Part shown: positions 1 through 8,876 of the stretch, piece by piece
Numbering within the stretch: position 1 is the stretch's first letter
Layout of the letters: each line of letters opens with the position of its first letter
Origin: Neopararhizobium haloflavum
Lineage (GTDB): Bacteria; Pseudomonadota; Alphaproteobacteria; Rhizobiales; Rhizobiaceae
Direction of reading: 5' to 3'
Assembly: GCF_002750855.1 (NCBI RefSeq)
Contig: NZ_NWUC01000003.1
Coordinates: 62,001-126,000, forward strand
Length of the DNA: 64,000 bases
The notes under the pieces: generated by a model
The model's input: only the letters and a program-made list of their open reading frames with translations
The model's database searches: none
What the model was told of the DNA's origin: nothing
Program-made: the position numbers and the translations under genes

Positions 1-30
1 GACGTTAAAGCAGCTTCGCCTGCATGACAA

Positions 31-78
31 TACAAATATGAATTTTTGAATATGTCGGATATTTTCGAACATCCGCAC
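31..78. promoter_or_regulatory. AT-rich spacer left of soxW with candidate SoxR-type operator sites
   Basis: This AT-rich spacer lies just beyond the soxW stop. It carries GAATTTTT-N2-ATATG at 40-54 and an inverted repeat GGATATT-TTCG-AACATCC at 57-74 (one mismatch between arms). The same GAATTTTT-N2-ATATG element recurs at 1472-1486 in the soxV/soxS spacer, next to a related GATATTCGAA. Two sox spacers sharing these elements suggest a common regulator. In Paracoccus the ArsR-family SoxR is known to act at the soxS-soxV and soxW-soxX spacers. Operator function is inferred, and the gene to the left lies outside the window. Confidence 0.45.
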
Positions 79-663
79 TCATTCCTCGCCCTCCAGACGC
101 CCTTCTGCGCGCATCTCGTTTATGATCCGTGCATGATAGGTCTGGAAATGCTCGTCGCTCTCATACCCCTTTTCATTGACCCAGCGAAACATATTGAGGA
201 ACGTCCACTTGCCGAAGGCGCCTGGCATCGTCGCCACGGCCGCCTGTGAGACGCTGTCCTCTGAAACGTCATCCGGTAGGAAGACGATCGTGGGCGTAAA
301 AACGTAGCCCCATTTGCGGGCCGCCGTGCGCTCCGTCAATACCTCTCCGTCAAGATCGGTGACTTCCTCGTCACCGAACATGTTGAACTGCACGACCATG
401 AAGTTTTCCCGGATGTAATCGGCGACTTCAGGATCGGAAAGCAGGGTCTCGTGCATCTCGCGGCAATAGATGCAGCCGCGCTGCTCGAAGACATAGGCCA
501 AACGTTTGCCGGCCGCATTCGCCTCCTCGATGTCTTCAGCGACATCGCGAAACGTCAGCGAGAACCAGGGCTGCTTGTGCAGCCCATCATCGCCGATTTC
601 CACGGCATGCACCGGCACAACGATGGTCAGGAAAGTCAGAGCGAGAGCAAAGAGACGCGTCAT
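79..663 (-). CDS. soxW: SoxW-like periplasmic thioredoxin-family protein
   Basis: The 194-residue protein has an N-terminal hydrophobic signal peptide ending near VHA and a thioredoxin-like CIYC motif at about residues 64-67, then CREMH. It fits SoxW-type periplasmic thioredoxins, which receive electrons from the membrane protein SoxV to keep Sox carrier proteins reduced during thiosulfate oxidation. It lies 11 bases downstream of soxV on the same strand, the soxVW order of known sox loci. The ATG at 663 is preferred over an upstream in-frame GTG at 672 because AGGAG lies 8 bases before it. The rest of the sox structural genes, if present, would be left of the window. A generic thioredoxin-like protein is the alternative. 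Confidence 0.75.
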   Translation of the reverse strand: MTRLFALALTFLTIVVPVHAVEIGDDGLHKQPWFSLTFRDVAEDIEEANAAGKRLAYVFEQRGCIYCREMHETLLSDPEVADYIRENFMVVQFNMFGDEEVTDLDGEVLTERTAARKWGYVFTPTIVFLPDDVSEDSVSQAAVATMPGAFGKWTFLNMFRWVNEKGYESDEHFQTYHARIINEMRAEGRLEGEE

Positions 664-674
664 GAGGTCCACTC

Positions 675-1409
675 CTATCCTATGGTGGAAAAGATGGGAA
701 ACGTGTTCAGAAGCCAGAACGCGATATTCGCCATCTGGCCCGTCGCAAACAGAACTCCGGTGATCACGAGCAGCACGCCCATCGCGATCTCGACCTTGCG
801 CATGTGGCGGCGCATGCGGGCCGCCGCCGACAGGAACCGACTGGCGAAGAGCGCGGCCACGACGAAAGGAATGCCGATCCCGAGAGAGTAGGCGAAGAGA
901 AGTGCCGCGCCTCGCGCGATCGTATCCTCCGACCCCGCGATGAACAGGATGGCAGCGAGGACCGGGCCGACGCAGGGCGTCCAGCCGAATGCGAAGGCAA
1001 GTCCCATCAGATAGGCGCCGACAGGGCCGGCCGGCTTTCGCGCAACCTGCACCCTGGCCTCACGATACAAAAGACCGATCCGGAAGACCCCGATGAAGTG
1101 CAGACCCATCACGATGATGACGATGCCGGCGACCAGCGAAAGCGTGTCGAAATAGCGGGCCATCGACTGGCCGATGACGCTGGCCGTGGCGCCAAGGGCA
1201 ACGAAGACCGTGGTAAAGCCCAGCACGAAGGCAATTGCGGCCCAAACGATGCGGCGCGAAGCTTCGCGTCCCAGATCGTCCTGACGCAGCTGGTCGAAGC
1301 TCATTCCGGCAAGGTATGCCAGATAGGGGGGAACGATTGGCAAGACGCAGGGCGAAACGAACGAAAGCAAACCTGCCAGCAATGCGCCACCGATCGTTAC
1401 GTCCAGCAT
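675..1409 (-). CDS. soxV: CcdA/DsbD-type membrane electron transporter, SoxV-like
   Basis: The 244-residue protein is almost wholly hydrophobic, with about six membrane segments. It has the CcdA-family hallmark SFVSPCVLPIVPPYL near the N-terminus and a second cysteine in FGWTPCVGPVLAAILF. These two intramembrane cysteines carry reductant from cytoplasmic thioredoxin to periplasmic acceptors. The neighbouring soxW is the likely partner. The open frame extends further upstream, but the ATG at 1409 follows GGGGAGAG at good spacing and gives the usual family length. It is divergent from soxS across a spacer with candidate operator elements. A cytochrome c biogenesis role (CcdA proper) cannot be excluded from sequence alone. 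Confidence 0.82.
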   Translation of the reverse strand: MLDVTIGGALLAGLLSFVSPCVLPIVPPYLAYLAGMSFDQLRQDDLGREASRRIVWAAIAFVLGFTTVFVALGATASVIGQSMARYFDTLSLVAGIVIIVMGLHFIGVFRIGLLYREARVQVARKPAGPVGAYLMGLAFAFGWTPCVGPVLAAILFIAGSEDTIARGAALLFAYSLGIGIPFVVAALFASRFLSAAARMRRHMRKVEIAMGVLLVITGVLFATGQMANIAFWLLNTFPIFSTIG

Positions 1410-1464
1410 GATCTCTCCCCAACCGGCGTTTCGCATGCTGCGAACAGCAACGATCACGCTGGAA

Positions 1465-1486
1465 GATATTCGAATTTTTCTATATG
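1465..1486. promoter_or_regulatory. Candidate SoxR-type operator in the soxV/soxS spacer
   Basis: The divergent spacer between soxV and soxS carries GATATTCGAA at 1465-1474, containing the perfect 8-base palindrome ATTCGAAT (1468-1475), overlapping GAATTTTT-N2-ATATG at 1472-1486. Both elements have counterparts at 36-74 on the far side of soxW. ArsR-family sulfide/thiosulfate-responsive repressors (SoxR, SqrR, BigR) recognise AT-rich dyads of this kind. No promoter hexamers are asserted here; the regulatory role is inference from the duplicated motif. Confidence 0.45.
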
Positions 1487-1513
1487 TTGCAAACAAATTT
1501 GCGGAGTTTTGCG

Positions 1514-1930
1514 ATGTCCTGGCCGAAAACAGCCTCAAAGTCACGCACGGCAGGACTTGTTCTGGCGGTCGTCGGCCATGTCGCGCTGGGGCTTCCGGTA
1601 TCGGCGGCCGAGCTTGTCATGCTCGAACAGCCCGGATGCCCGTGGTGCGCGCGGTTCAACGAGGAGATCGCCCCGGGCTATTCAAAGAGCGAGGAAGGCG
1701 AGCAAGCGCCGTTGCGACGTGTGGATATCACCGAGCCCATCCCGCAGGACCTGCAGCATCTGACGATCGAACGCTTCACGCCCACCTTCATATTGATGGA
1801 TGATGGACGGGAGATCGACAGGCTGCGCGGATATCCGGGCGATGAATTCTTCTACGCGTTGATTGGCGAGATGCTGGAGGCACTTCCGCCGCAGATCGAA
1901 GAGGCATCGGACGTGCGCTCAAACGAATAA
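1514..1930 (+). CDS. soxS: SoxS-like exported thioredoxin-fold protein
   Basis: The 138-residue protein has an N-terminal signal peptide (hydrophobic stretch around residues 12-31) and a CPWC active site at about residues 42-45 within MLEQPGCPWCARF. A thioredoxin-fold cis-proline region (RFTPTF) follows. SoxS of known sox clusters is a periplasmic thioredoxin-like protein that reactivates the SoxYZ carrier. Position supports this: it diverges from soxVW and is followed 42 bases later by the soxT-type transporter, matching the soxS-R-T unit described in Pseudaminobacter, except that soxR is missing. An alternative start at 1484 lies in the promoter-like AT-rich spacer and is less likely. Confidence 0.72.
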   Translation: MSWPKTASKSRTAGLVLAVVGHVALGLPVSAAELVMLEQPGCPWCARFNEEIAPGYSKSEEGEQAPLRRVDITEPIPQDLQHLTIERFTPTFILMDDGREIDRLRGYPGDEFFYALIGEMLEALPPQIEEASDVRSNE

Positions 1931-1972
1931 AGGCAGAGCGAGGAGCATTGCTTTTGCCGGTGGGGAGGACAG

Positions 1973-3049
1973 ATGGATTCATTCCTTTGGTTGCCGCTTG
2001 CCGGGCTGGCCGCGGGTCTGCTGCTCGGCTACACGGCACGTCGAGCGCATTTCTGCACGCTGTCAGCACTGGAGCGGCATTGGTATGCCGGCGACAGCCG
2101 CGGGCTTAGAACATGGGTCCTGTCGGCCGCGCTGGCCATCGTCTTCACACAGTCGCTCGCGTCCGCCGGCGCGGTGGACCTATCGCAATCCTTCTATCTG
2201 TCCCCGAGCTTCGGCTGGCTCGGCGCGATTGCCGGAGGGCTCATGTTCGGCCTCGGCATGTCGCTGGTCGGCACCTGCGGCTTCGGCGCACTCATCCGCC
2301 TTGGCGGCGGTTCGCTGCGCGGCCTGATTGTGCTCATCGTCATCGCGCTGACGGGACTGGTGACGCAGAGGGGCGTCATCGCACCGCTGCGCCAGATCAT
2401 GGAAAGCACTGCCACGATCGACTTCACTCGCGCCGGAAGCCAGTCGATCGGAGCGATAGCGACCGCGGCGACTGGGATCGAACTCGGTGCTGCGGCAAGT
2501 ATCCTCACCGTGCTGGCTCTTGTTCTATGGGTGTTTACCGATGCGGATTACCGGGTTCATCGATCCGGGATCGCGGCAGCCGTGGCCATCGCCCTCGCCA
2601 TCGCGTTCGGGTGGCTCGCCACATCCATCGCTGCCGATCACAGCTTCTATCCTGTCCAGGTCGAATCCGCATCGTTCGTCACGCCCGTTGCCGATTTGGT
2701 GATGCTCTTCGGCATCCATACCGGCGGAGGCTTCCCAGACTATGGCGTCGGTGTCGTCTTCGGCACGGTTCTCGGCGCAGCCTTTGCGGCTTGGCGCAGC
2801 AACGACATGCGCTGGGAAGCCTGCGACGACGCGCGCGAGCTTGGTCGCCACCTTGGCGGCGCTGCATTGATGGGGATTGGCGGCGTCTTTGCCCTCGGCT
2901 GCACGATCGGGCAAGGAATCTCGGCCATGTCGACCCTGGCGGTCTCGGCCCCGATCGTCATGGTGTCGATCGGAGCCGGCGCACGTCTCGGCCTTGCCCA
3001 TCTGATTGAGGGATCAGCCCTGGCAGCCTTCGGGCGGCCAGCGGGCTGA
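1973..3049 (+). CDS. soxT: YeeE/YedE-family sulfur-compound transporter, SoxT-like
   Basis: The 358-residue integral membrane protein has about nine to ten hydrophobic segments. Cysteine-bearing motifs sit at RAHFCTL (C28), VGTCGFGALIRLG (C102) and LGCTIGQGISAMS (C310). The YeeE/YedE (TsuA) family imports thiosulfate, using three conserved cysteines along the path; these three look like the equivalents. Downstream of soxS it is expected to supply or sense thiosulfate for the sox system, as SoxT does in related bacteria. It ends 12 bases from a convergent metallo-hydrolase gene. Family assignment is firm; the exact substrate is inferred from context. Confidence 0.8.
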   Translation: MDSFLWLPLAGLAAGLLLGYTARRAHFCTLSALERHWYAGDSRGLRTWVLSAALAIVFTQSLASAGAVDLSQSFYLSPSFGWLGAIAGGLMFGLGMSLVGTCGFGALIRLGGGSLRGLIVLIVIALTGLVTQRGVIAPLRQIMESTATIDFTRAGSQSIGAIATAATGIELGAAASILTVLALVLWVFTDADYRVHRSGIAAAVAIALAIAFGWLATSIAADHSFYPVQVESASFVTPVADLVMLFGIHTGGGFPDYGVGVVFGTVLGAAFAAWRSNDMRWEACDDARELGRHLGGAALMGIGGVFALGCTIGQGISAMSTLAVSAPIVMVSIGAGARLGLAHLIEGSALAAFGRPAG

Positions 3050-3061
3050 AGTGTCCTTCGG

Positions 3062-4021
3062 CTATTCGCCCGCGACGAAGCGGTAGGCTTCACCGTCCCT
3101 TTCCACACGCCCATTGCCCGGTTCCGGCATATGGAAGCCGACAATCCGCATATTCTCAGCAGCCAATCGATCCAACAGCATCTTGCGTGTCTCGATCGCA
3201 CGGTCGGGGTTCTGATCGGTGCCGGAGCGCCAATCGGGACGCTGAAAGGAGACCACGTGATTGTTCAGCGCATCGCCGACGATCATCACCGGCTCGTCGC
3301 CGCCATGGATGACGAAGGACGTATGGCCGGGCGTATGCCCGCCGGTGTCCATGGCCTCCACGCCAGACAGGACCTCCGCGCCGGGTTTGAAGAGATTGAT
3401 CCGATCGGCGAGGACGTCCAGCCGGCTCTGGGCGCCGACGACGAAGCTCTGCGCTGCCTCAGGCGTCTTTTCCAGCGTATCGGGCGCCGTCCAATAGGCA
3501 TGTTCGGCCTCGGCCATGTGATAGGCCGCATCAGGGAACATCAGCTCATCGAAATCGTCGAGCAGGCCCCAGAGGTGATCGGGATGGGCGTGGGTGAACA
3601 CGACATCTGTCACCTCATCAATCGAAAAGCCAGCAGCTTCGAAATTCTGCAGGAATTCGCCGGCACTCGGCATGAAGTTCGCGCCGGCGCCCAGATCGAA
3701 GACGACGAGCCCGTTCGGCGTGCGCAGTACCGAGACATTGCAATCAGGCTCCAGACCATCGGCGGAAAGGCCGCTTGCCTCGAGCAACGCGATGAGCTCC
3801 TGCTGATCGACGTCGGGAAAGGCGAAGTCGAGCGGCAGCATCAGGTTGCCGTCGGAGACGGTGGTCAGTGTGTTCTCGCCGAGTGCCAGGGACATGTCCT
3901 GCGCCCGCGCTCGTATTGCTGCGAAGCCCGGTAGTGCGGCCGCGAGCGTGGTCAACGCCGAAAGTTGGACAAAGCGCCGCCGCGTCAGTCTGATCGTCCG
4001 GCTGGCCGTTTGGTTGCGCAT
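3062..4021 (-). CDS. Tat-exported metallo-beta-lactamase-fold hydrolase
   Basis: The 319-residue protein starts with a twin-arginine signal (LTRRRFVQLSALTTLAAALPG). It has the metallo-beta-lactamase zinc motif THAHPDHLWG (HxHxDH), a later TGGHTPGHTSFV histidine and VGDAL aspartate, so a binuclear metal site in the periplasm is expected. The ATG at 4021 is chosen because GGGAGG precedes it by six bases; longer in-frame starts would bury the Tat signal. Sox clusters often carry metallohydrolases of unknown role (SoxG/SoxH in Paracoccus), and the position beside soxT suggests a similar relationship, but similarity to SoxH in particular cannot be confirmed here. The substrate is unknown. Confidence 0.78.
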   Translation of the reverse strand: MRNQTASRTIRLTRRRFVQLSALTTLAAALPGFAAIRARAQDMSLALGENTLTTVSDGNLMLPLDFAFPDVDQQELIALLEASGLSADGLEPDCNVSVLRTPNGLVVFDLGAGANFMPSAGEFLQNFEAAGFSIDEVTDVVFTHAHPDHLWGLLDDFDELMFPDAAYHMAEAEHAYWTAPDTLEKTPEAAQSFVVGAQSRLDVLADRINLFKPGAEVLSGVEAMDTGGHTPGHTSFVIHGGDEPVMIVGDALNNHVVSFQRPDWRSGTDQNPDRAIETRKMLLDRLAAENMRIVGFHMPEPGNGRVERDGEAYRFVAGE

Positions 4022-4074
4022 GCGTGCCTCCCACATAGAATTTATTGAATATTTGCATCGCCGCAGCCATGCGG

Positions 4075-5598
4075 TCAATCGGGCGGCAGGTCCCAGCCCA
4101 AAAGCCGATCGATCGGCGCGAAATCATCGGTCATCACGATCGTGTCGCGTTGGAGCAACGCCTGCATCGATCGCGCCGGCATCCGGCTCATCAACCGGCC
4201 GAAGAGCGGATCGACGAAGGTCGGCTTCGGCGTCGGGTTCCCGCCTGCAAAGATCACGAACGTCACGCGATTGCCCGGGATGATCTCGGACTGTTCCGCC
4301 CATACCTCGACAACAGGAAACACCGCCTCGATCGTCGCAACCATCGAGGCGAGGGCATCGAGGCGATCGGTATGGTCGATGATGTTCATCATGAAGACGC
4401 CGTCATCGGCGAGCTTTGCGCGAACGAGCTCGACATAGTCCCTTGTTATCAAATGCTGTGGGGCGGCGATGTCGGTGAACGCATCGGCGACAATGGCATC
4501 GAAGCCGCCCTCTTCCCTGCTCAACGCCAGCCGCGCGTCTTCCTGGCGCACGGTGAAGCGAGCGCTCTCAGCCCAAAACTCGTCATCGGCAACCTCCAAA
4601 ACCTGCGGATCGATCTCGGACACGACAATGGATGCGGAGTCTTCCTGTCGCTCGGCCCAGGCGCGCGGTAGCGTGAAAGCGCCGCCGCCGACGAAGAACG
4701 CCCGGCGTGGGGCGTTGCCAAGATGAACATTCGCCAGATTGTCGATGATGGCGGCATAGGCGTGATAGAGCGCGGTCGGCTCCTCCAGATTGATGCCGTG
4801 ACCAAGATGATCCAGCACCATGAGGCGTGCCTCCTGTCCGGCCTCGGCGCTGTAGTCCATCGTGCGGATGCAGAAATACTGGCTCTCCACGTCGCATGGA
4901 CTGCGTCCAATCGTCAGGCCGGCGCCGGCGGTCGCGAGCAGCAGGAAGGCGGCAAGAAGCACGGACGCCAGGCCCATGGCAGGGCGCGACGCGCGCGAAG
5001 CAGCGAGATAGAAGGCGAGCGCCAGAGCGATTTCGATCGCTGCCACGGTCAGGAGCGTCGTGCGCGTCCCCCAGAACGGGATGAACAGGAATCCCGCCGC
5101 CACGGTGCCGCCAATGGCCCCGAGCGAGCCTGCCGCGAAGAGCGCGCCCAGCCAGGGGCCCGAACGCTCCCCCGTCAATCCGATCAAGAGCTTGGCGAAC
5201 GGCGCCGACGGCACGCTGACGGCCAGGCTCGGGACGAAAAAGATGATCGTGGCGAGCAGAACAATCGCGGTCAGGGCCGTGCCCGAAGCGCCGATGACGG
5301 GCTGGGCGACAGCTGCCAGCAGTTGTGGCGCGAAAGCGGTCGTCATGGCTGCCAGAGCCATGAAATGGCCCGTCAGCCGATAAATTTCCCCGGCGCTCCG
5401 ATCGGCGTAGTATCCACCGACGGCATGGCCGGCGGAAAAGCCTGCAAGAACCACGGCGATGACGGCCGTCCACGTGTAGATGGACATGCCGAGATACGGC
5501 GCGAGCATGCGCCCGCCGACGATCTCGACAACAAGGCCAGCCGCCGAAATGACGAGACTCGCCGCAACGATGAGCGTTGCCGTTTGCTTGCCAGACAC
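4075..5598 (-). CDS. Membrane-fused spermidine synthase-like protein
   Basis: This 507-residue two-part protein has an N-terminal half with about seven hydrophobic segments (starting TATLIVAASLVISAAGL). The C-terminal half resembles the spermidine synthase/methyltransferase fold, with the nucleotide-binding glycine stretch FFVGGGAFTLPRAW, the acidic strand end VVSEIDPQVLEVA and DAFTDIAAPQHL. Such fused polyamine-synthase-like membrane proteins are widespread in bacteria but their reaction is mostly untested, so polyamine synthesis should not be assumed. The start is GTG at 5598 with GGGGAGG about a dozen bases upstream. It lies 53 bases behind the metallo-hydrolase on the same strand and may be cotranscribed upstream of it. 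Confidence 0.75.
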   Translation of the reverse strand: MSGKQTATLIVAASLVISAAGLVVEIVGGRMLAPYLGMSIYTWTAVIAVVLAGFSAGHAVGGYYADRSAGEIYRLTGHFMALAAMTTAFAPQLLAAVAQPVIGASGTALTAIVLLATIIFFVPSLAVSVPSAPFAKLLIGLTGERSGPWLGALFAAGSLGAIGGTVAAGFLFIPFWGTRTTLLTVAAIEIALALAFYLAASRASRPAMGLASVLLAAFLLLATAGAGLTIGRSPCDVESQYFCIRTMDYSAEAGQEARLMVLDHLGHGINLEEPTALYHAYAAIIDNLANVHLGNAPRRAFFVGGGAFTLPRAWAERQEDSASIVVSEIDPQVLEVADDEFWAESARFTVRQEDARLALSREEGGFDAIVADAFTDIAAPQHLITRDYVELVRAKLADDGVFMMNIIDHTDRLDALASMVATIEAVFPVVEVWAEQSEIIPGNRVTFVIFAGGNPTPKPTFVDPLFGRLMSRMPARSMQALLQRDTIVMTDDFAPIDRLLGWDLPPD

Positions 5599-5705
5599 AG
5601 CTGCCAGTCGCCTCCCCTGCCATCGACAGACCGACTGCTAGCGCCATTCGGCAGGCTTTGCCATTCAAAACATAGGATAAAGCGAATATTAGTCCGTTGT
5701 GGCGT

Positions 5706-6104
5706 TCAAAGGACCGCTGTCGCCTCGATCTCGACGCGGGCGCGATCCTCGACCAGCGCCTTCACCTCGACCATCGTCATTGCCGGAAAATTCCGTCCCA
5801 TCACGTCGCGGTAAACCCGCCCGAGTTCCTTCAGCGTTTGGAGATAGGCACGCTTGTCGGTGACGAACCAGGTCAGCCGGACAAGATGCTCAGGACCCGC
5901 GCCACCCGCCTCGAGAACGGCACGCACGTTCTTGAGCGCCTGCTCGCACTGACCCACGAAGTCGTCGGTCTCGAACACCTGGTCGGCCGTCCAGCCGATC
6001 TGGCCGCCGACGAAGATCATGGTTCCCGTCGCCTTGACGCCGTTGGCATAACCCTTGGCCGGCGCCCACCCGTCCGGCTGTATCACTTCATTGGAATGCG
6101 TCAT
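5706..6104 (-). CDS. RidA/YjgF-family imine/enamine deaminase
   Basis: The 132-residue protein is of RidA family size. It contains the family regions YANGVKATGTMIFVGGQIGW, FVGQCEQALKNVRAVLEAG and FPAMTMVEVKALVEDRARVEIEA, where the late arginine in RARVEIE matches the substrate-carboxylate-binding arginine of active RidA proteins. RidA proteins hydrolyse reactive enamines/imines to ketones and ammonia. It is the last gene of the anthranilate-type operon, one base beyond the ligase stop, so a pathway-specific deaminase role is attractive: the dearomatised product of 2-aminobenzoyl-CoA monooxygenase/reductase is itself an enamine. The start ATG at 6104 is preceded by a GGGG-containing purine stretch. 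Confidence 0.85.
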   Translation of the reverse strand: MTHSNEVIQPDGWAPAKGYANGVKATGTMIFVGGQIGWTADQVFETDDFVGQCEQALKNVRAVLEAGGAGPEHLVRLTWFVTDKRAYLQTLKELGRVYRDVMGRNFPAMTMVEVKALVEDRARVEIEATAVL

Positions 6105-6105
6105 C

Positions 6106-7734
6106 TCATGCCCCTTCGCGCAGCTTGAATCGTTGGATTTTCCCTGTCTGGGTCTTCGGCAGCGCGTCGACGAAATGTATCTGACGGGGGTATTTGTAAG
6201 GCGCGATCGTCGCCTTGACGTGATCCTGCAATCTCTTGGCCATCGCATCCGAGGCCAGCGCCGGGTCGTTCAGGACGATGTGCGCGCAGACGATCTGTCC
6301 ACGTGCCTCGTCGTCAACACCGATGACGGCGCATTCGGCCACGTCGTCATGCGCAAGCAGAGCCGCCTCCACTTCCGGTCCGGCGATGTTGTATCCGGCG
6401 GAAATGATCATGTTGTCGGAGCGCGCGGCAAAATGGAATGCGCCGTCCTCGTCCTGAAAGAAACTGTCCCCTGTCAGGTTCCAGCCGTCGCGAACATAGT
6501 TGCTTTGCCTTGAATCGGCGAGATAGCGGCAGGCCGTCGGCCCCTTGACGGCAAGCTTGCCCACCGTGCCGCGCGGCACCTCCCGCATGTCGTCATCGAC
6601 GATGATTGCCCGATACCCATTGACCGGTGTGCCGGTGCAAGCGGGCCTGGCGTCGTCAAACCGGTTGGTGATGAAGATGTGGAGCATTTCCGTCGAGCCG
6701 ATCCCGTCGAGCATCGGCTTGCCGGTCTTTTTTGCCCAGGCTTCGAAGACCGGGCCGGGCAGCGTCTCGCCGGCCGACACCGCGGCGCGCAGCGAGGAAA
6801 GGTCGGCCCCCTCGTCCATCGCCGCCAACATTGCGCGGTAGGCCGTCGGCGCGGTGAAGCAGACCGTCGCGCGGTAGGTCTGGATGATCTCGATCATGTC
6901 GGGCGGCGTCGCCTTTTCGAGGAGCGTCGCCGCGGCTCCGAACCGCAAGGGGAAGACCGCCAGCCCACCTAAACCGAAGGTGAAGGCAAGCGGGGGCGAG
7001 CCGACGAAGACATCGTCCGGCGTGACGTTCAGGACTTCCCTGGCATAGCCATCGGCAATGACCAGGAGGTCCCGGTGAAAATGCATGGTCGCCTTGGGCT
7101 CTCCGGTCGTGCCCGAGGTGAAGCCGAGCAGCGCCACGTCGTCGCGGCCGGTTTTCACGGCATCGAATCGAACCGGCTTGTTGAGCGCGATCCGATCGAG
7201 CTCGGCATCGAAATTCGCGGTGCCGTCGAAACCGACGACCTTCTTGAGGAAGCGGCTGTCCTTGGCGCAGGCGACGAGTTCATCCATCAGCCGCGTGTCA
7301 CACAGCGCCAGCGAAATCTCCGCCTTGTCGACGATCTTGCCCAATTCGACGGCGCGCAGCATCGGCATGGTGTTGACGACAACTGCGCCAGCCTTGGTCG
7401 CGGCAAGCCAGCAGGCGACCATCGCCGGATTGTTGGCGGAGCGGATCAGAACGCGGTTGCCCGGCTTGACGCCGTAATCCTCCGTCAGCGCATGCGCCAG
7501 ACGGTTGGTCCAGTCCGACAGTTCCTTGTAGGTGCGACGGCGGCCATTGCCGATCAACGCCGTATTGTCGCCGTAGCCCTTCTCGACCAGCCTGTCGGTG
7601 AGCTCGACGCCCGCATTCAGATAGTCGGGGTAGTCGAACCCGGACAGGTCGATTTCAGGCCATTGGTCGAAGGGCGGCAAGTTGTCCCGCGCGAACGTGT
7701 CGACGTGACCCGTCGGTCCCAGCTGCATCGTCAT
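6106..7734 (-). CDS. Aryl-CoA ligase (2-aminobenzoate/benzoate-CoA ligase type)
   Basis: This 542-residue adenylate-forming enzyme has the phosphate loop [17 protein letters not shown] at about residues 205-221, the downstream ADP/ribose region [16 protein letters not shown] and the C-terminal catalytic lysine motif TGKIQRFKL. It resembles benzoate/2-aminobenzoate-CoA ligases, which activate the acid with ATP and CoA in the cytoplasm. The next enzymes in the operon act on CoA thioesters, and the two-domain monooxygenase/reductase points to 2-aminobenzoate as substrate; salicylate or benzoate remain possible. The start overlaps the acyl-CoA dehydrogenase stop by four bases (ATGA), so the two are translationally coupled. 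Confidence 0.85.
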   Translation of the reverse strand: MTMQLGPTGHVDTFARDNLPPFDQWPEIDLSGFDYPDYLNAGVELTDRLVEKGYGDNTALIGNGRRRTYKELSDWTNRLAHALTEDYGVKPGNRVLIRSANNPAMVACWLAATKAGAVVVNTMPMLRAVELGKIVDKAEISLALCDTRLMDELVACAKDSRFLKKVVGFDGTANFDAELDRIALNKPVRFDAVKTGRDDVALLGFTSGTTGEPKATMHFHRDLLVIADGYAREVLNVTPDDVFVGSPPLAFTFGLGGLAVFPLRFGAAATLLEKATPPDMIEIIQTYRATVCFTAPTAYRAMLAAMDEGADLSSLRAAVSAGETLPGPVFEAWAKKTGKPMLDGIGSTEMLHIFITNRFDDARPACTGTPVNGYRAIIVDDDMREVPRGTVGKLAVKGPTACRYLADSRQSNYVRDGWNLTGDSFFQDEDGAFHFAARSDNMIISAGYNIAGPEVEAALLAHDDVAECAVIGVDDEARGQIVCAHIVLNDPALASDAMAKRLQDHVKATIAPYKYPRQIHFVDALPKTQTGKIQRFKLREGA

Positions 7735-8876
7735 CCTCCCATCACCTGGCGCGCGATCACGACCTTCTGGACGTCAGAGGCGCCCTCATAGATCCTCAGT
7801 GCGCGAATTTCGCGGTAAAGGCTTTCCACGATGGAGCCCTTGCGAACGCCGTCACCGCCATGAATCTGCACGGCTTTGTCGATGACCTGTTGTGCGCGGT
7901 CGGTGGCATAGAGCTTGGCCATCGCCGCTTCCCTCGTCACGCGCGGGGCGCCCATGTCCTTGGTCCAGGCCGCCCGGTAGACCAGAAGTGCGGCGGCATC
8001 GACATCGAGCGCCATGTCGGCGATATGCCCCTGGACCATCTGCAGGTCGCCGAGCGGGGCGCCGAAAAGCTCGCGATTGCGCGCGCGGTGGATCGTCTCG
8101 TCAAGCGCCCGGCGGGCAAAGCCCAGCGCCGCGGCGCCGACCGTGGAGCGAAAGACGTCAAGCACCGACATCGCGATCTTGAAGCCCTCGCCCGGCTTGC
8201 CGATCATGGCCGACGCCGGCACACGGCAGTCACGGAACGTCAGTCTGGCCAAAGGATGTGGGGCGATGACCTCGAGCCGCTCGGCGATTGCCAGTCCAGG
8301 TGTATCGGCCGCCACCAGAAAAACGGAAATGCCACGCGCCCCCGGCGCTTCGCCGGTGCGCGCGAAGACACAATAGAGATCGGCGATCCCGCCATTGGAT
8401 ATCCAGGTCTTCTCACCGGACAGTACATAGCTGTCGCCATCTCGTTCCGCGATCATCTCCATATTGGCGACGTCGGAGCCGGATTTGGGCTCCGACAGTG
8501 CGAAGGCAGAGATCGCTTCGCCAGCCCGCGTCCTTCTGAGCCATCCCCTTTGCTCGTCCGTGCCGAACAGCGATATCGCGCCGGTGCCGAGCCCCTGCAT
8601 GGCGAAGGCGAAATCGGCGAGACCGTCATGGCGCGCCAGGGTCTCGCGGATCAGTGCCAGCGAGCGCACGTCGAGCGGGCCGCCACCGTCCGGTTCGATC
8701 GCCGAATGTGAGAGGAAACCGGCCTTGCCCAGCGCCATGACAAGATCCCTGCAGGCGGCGTCGACGTCGCTGTGGTCGACAGGCAGGTGCGTTTTGCACC
8801 ATTCTTCCAGCTGTCCAGCAAGTGCGCGGTGGCGATCTTCGAAGAAGGGCCATTCCAGGAAGGAGCCGTCAGCCAT
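7731..8876 (-). CDS. Acyl-CoA dehydrogenase
   Basis: The 381-residue flavoprotein has the FAD/substrate motif [18 protein letters not shown], the segment [13 protein letters not shown] and the C-terminal catalytic region [19 protein letters not shown], whose glutamate is the likely base. Length and motifs are those of ordinary acyl-CoA dehydrogenases. In this operon it probably oxidises a ring-derived cyclohexane/cyclohexene-carboxyl-CoA or a ring-opened acyl-CoA after dearomatisation; the exact step is inferred. The start ATG at 8876 overlaps the enoyl-CoA hydratase stop by one base (TGATG), which decides it over a longer in-frame extension. Confidence 0.88.
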   Translation of the reverse strand: MADGSFLEWPFFEDRHRALAGQLEEWCKTHLPVDHSDVDAACRDLVMALGKAGFLSHSAIEPDGGGPLDVRSLALIRETLARHDGLADFAFAMQGLGTGAISLFGTDEQRGWLRRTRAGEAISAFALSEPKSGSDVANMEMIAERDGDSYVLSGEKTWISNGGIADLYCVFARTGEAPGARGISVFLVAADTPGLAIAERLEVIAPHPLARLTFRDCRVPASAMIGKPGEGFKIAMSVLDVFRSTVGAAALGFARRALDETIHRARNRELFGAPLGDLQMVQGHIADMALDVDAAALLVYRAAWTKDMGAPRVTREAAMAKLYATDRAQQVIDKAVQIHGGDGVRKGSIVESLYREIRALRIYEGASDVQKVVIARQVMGG

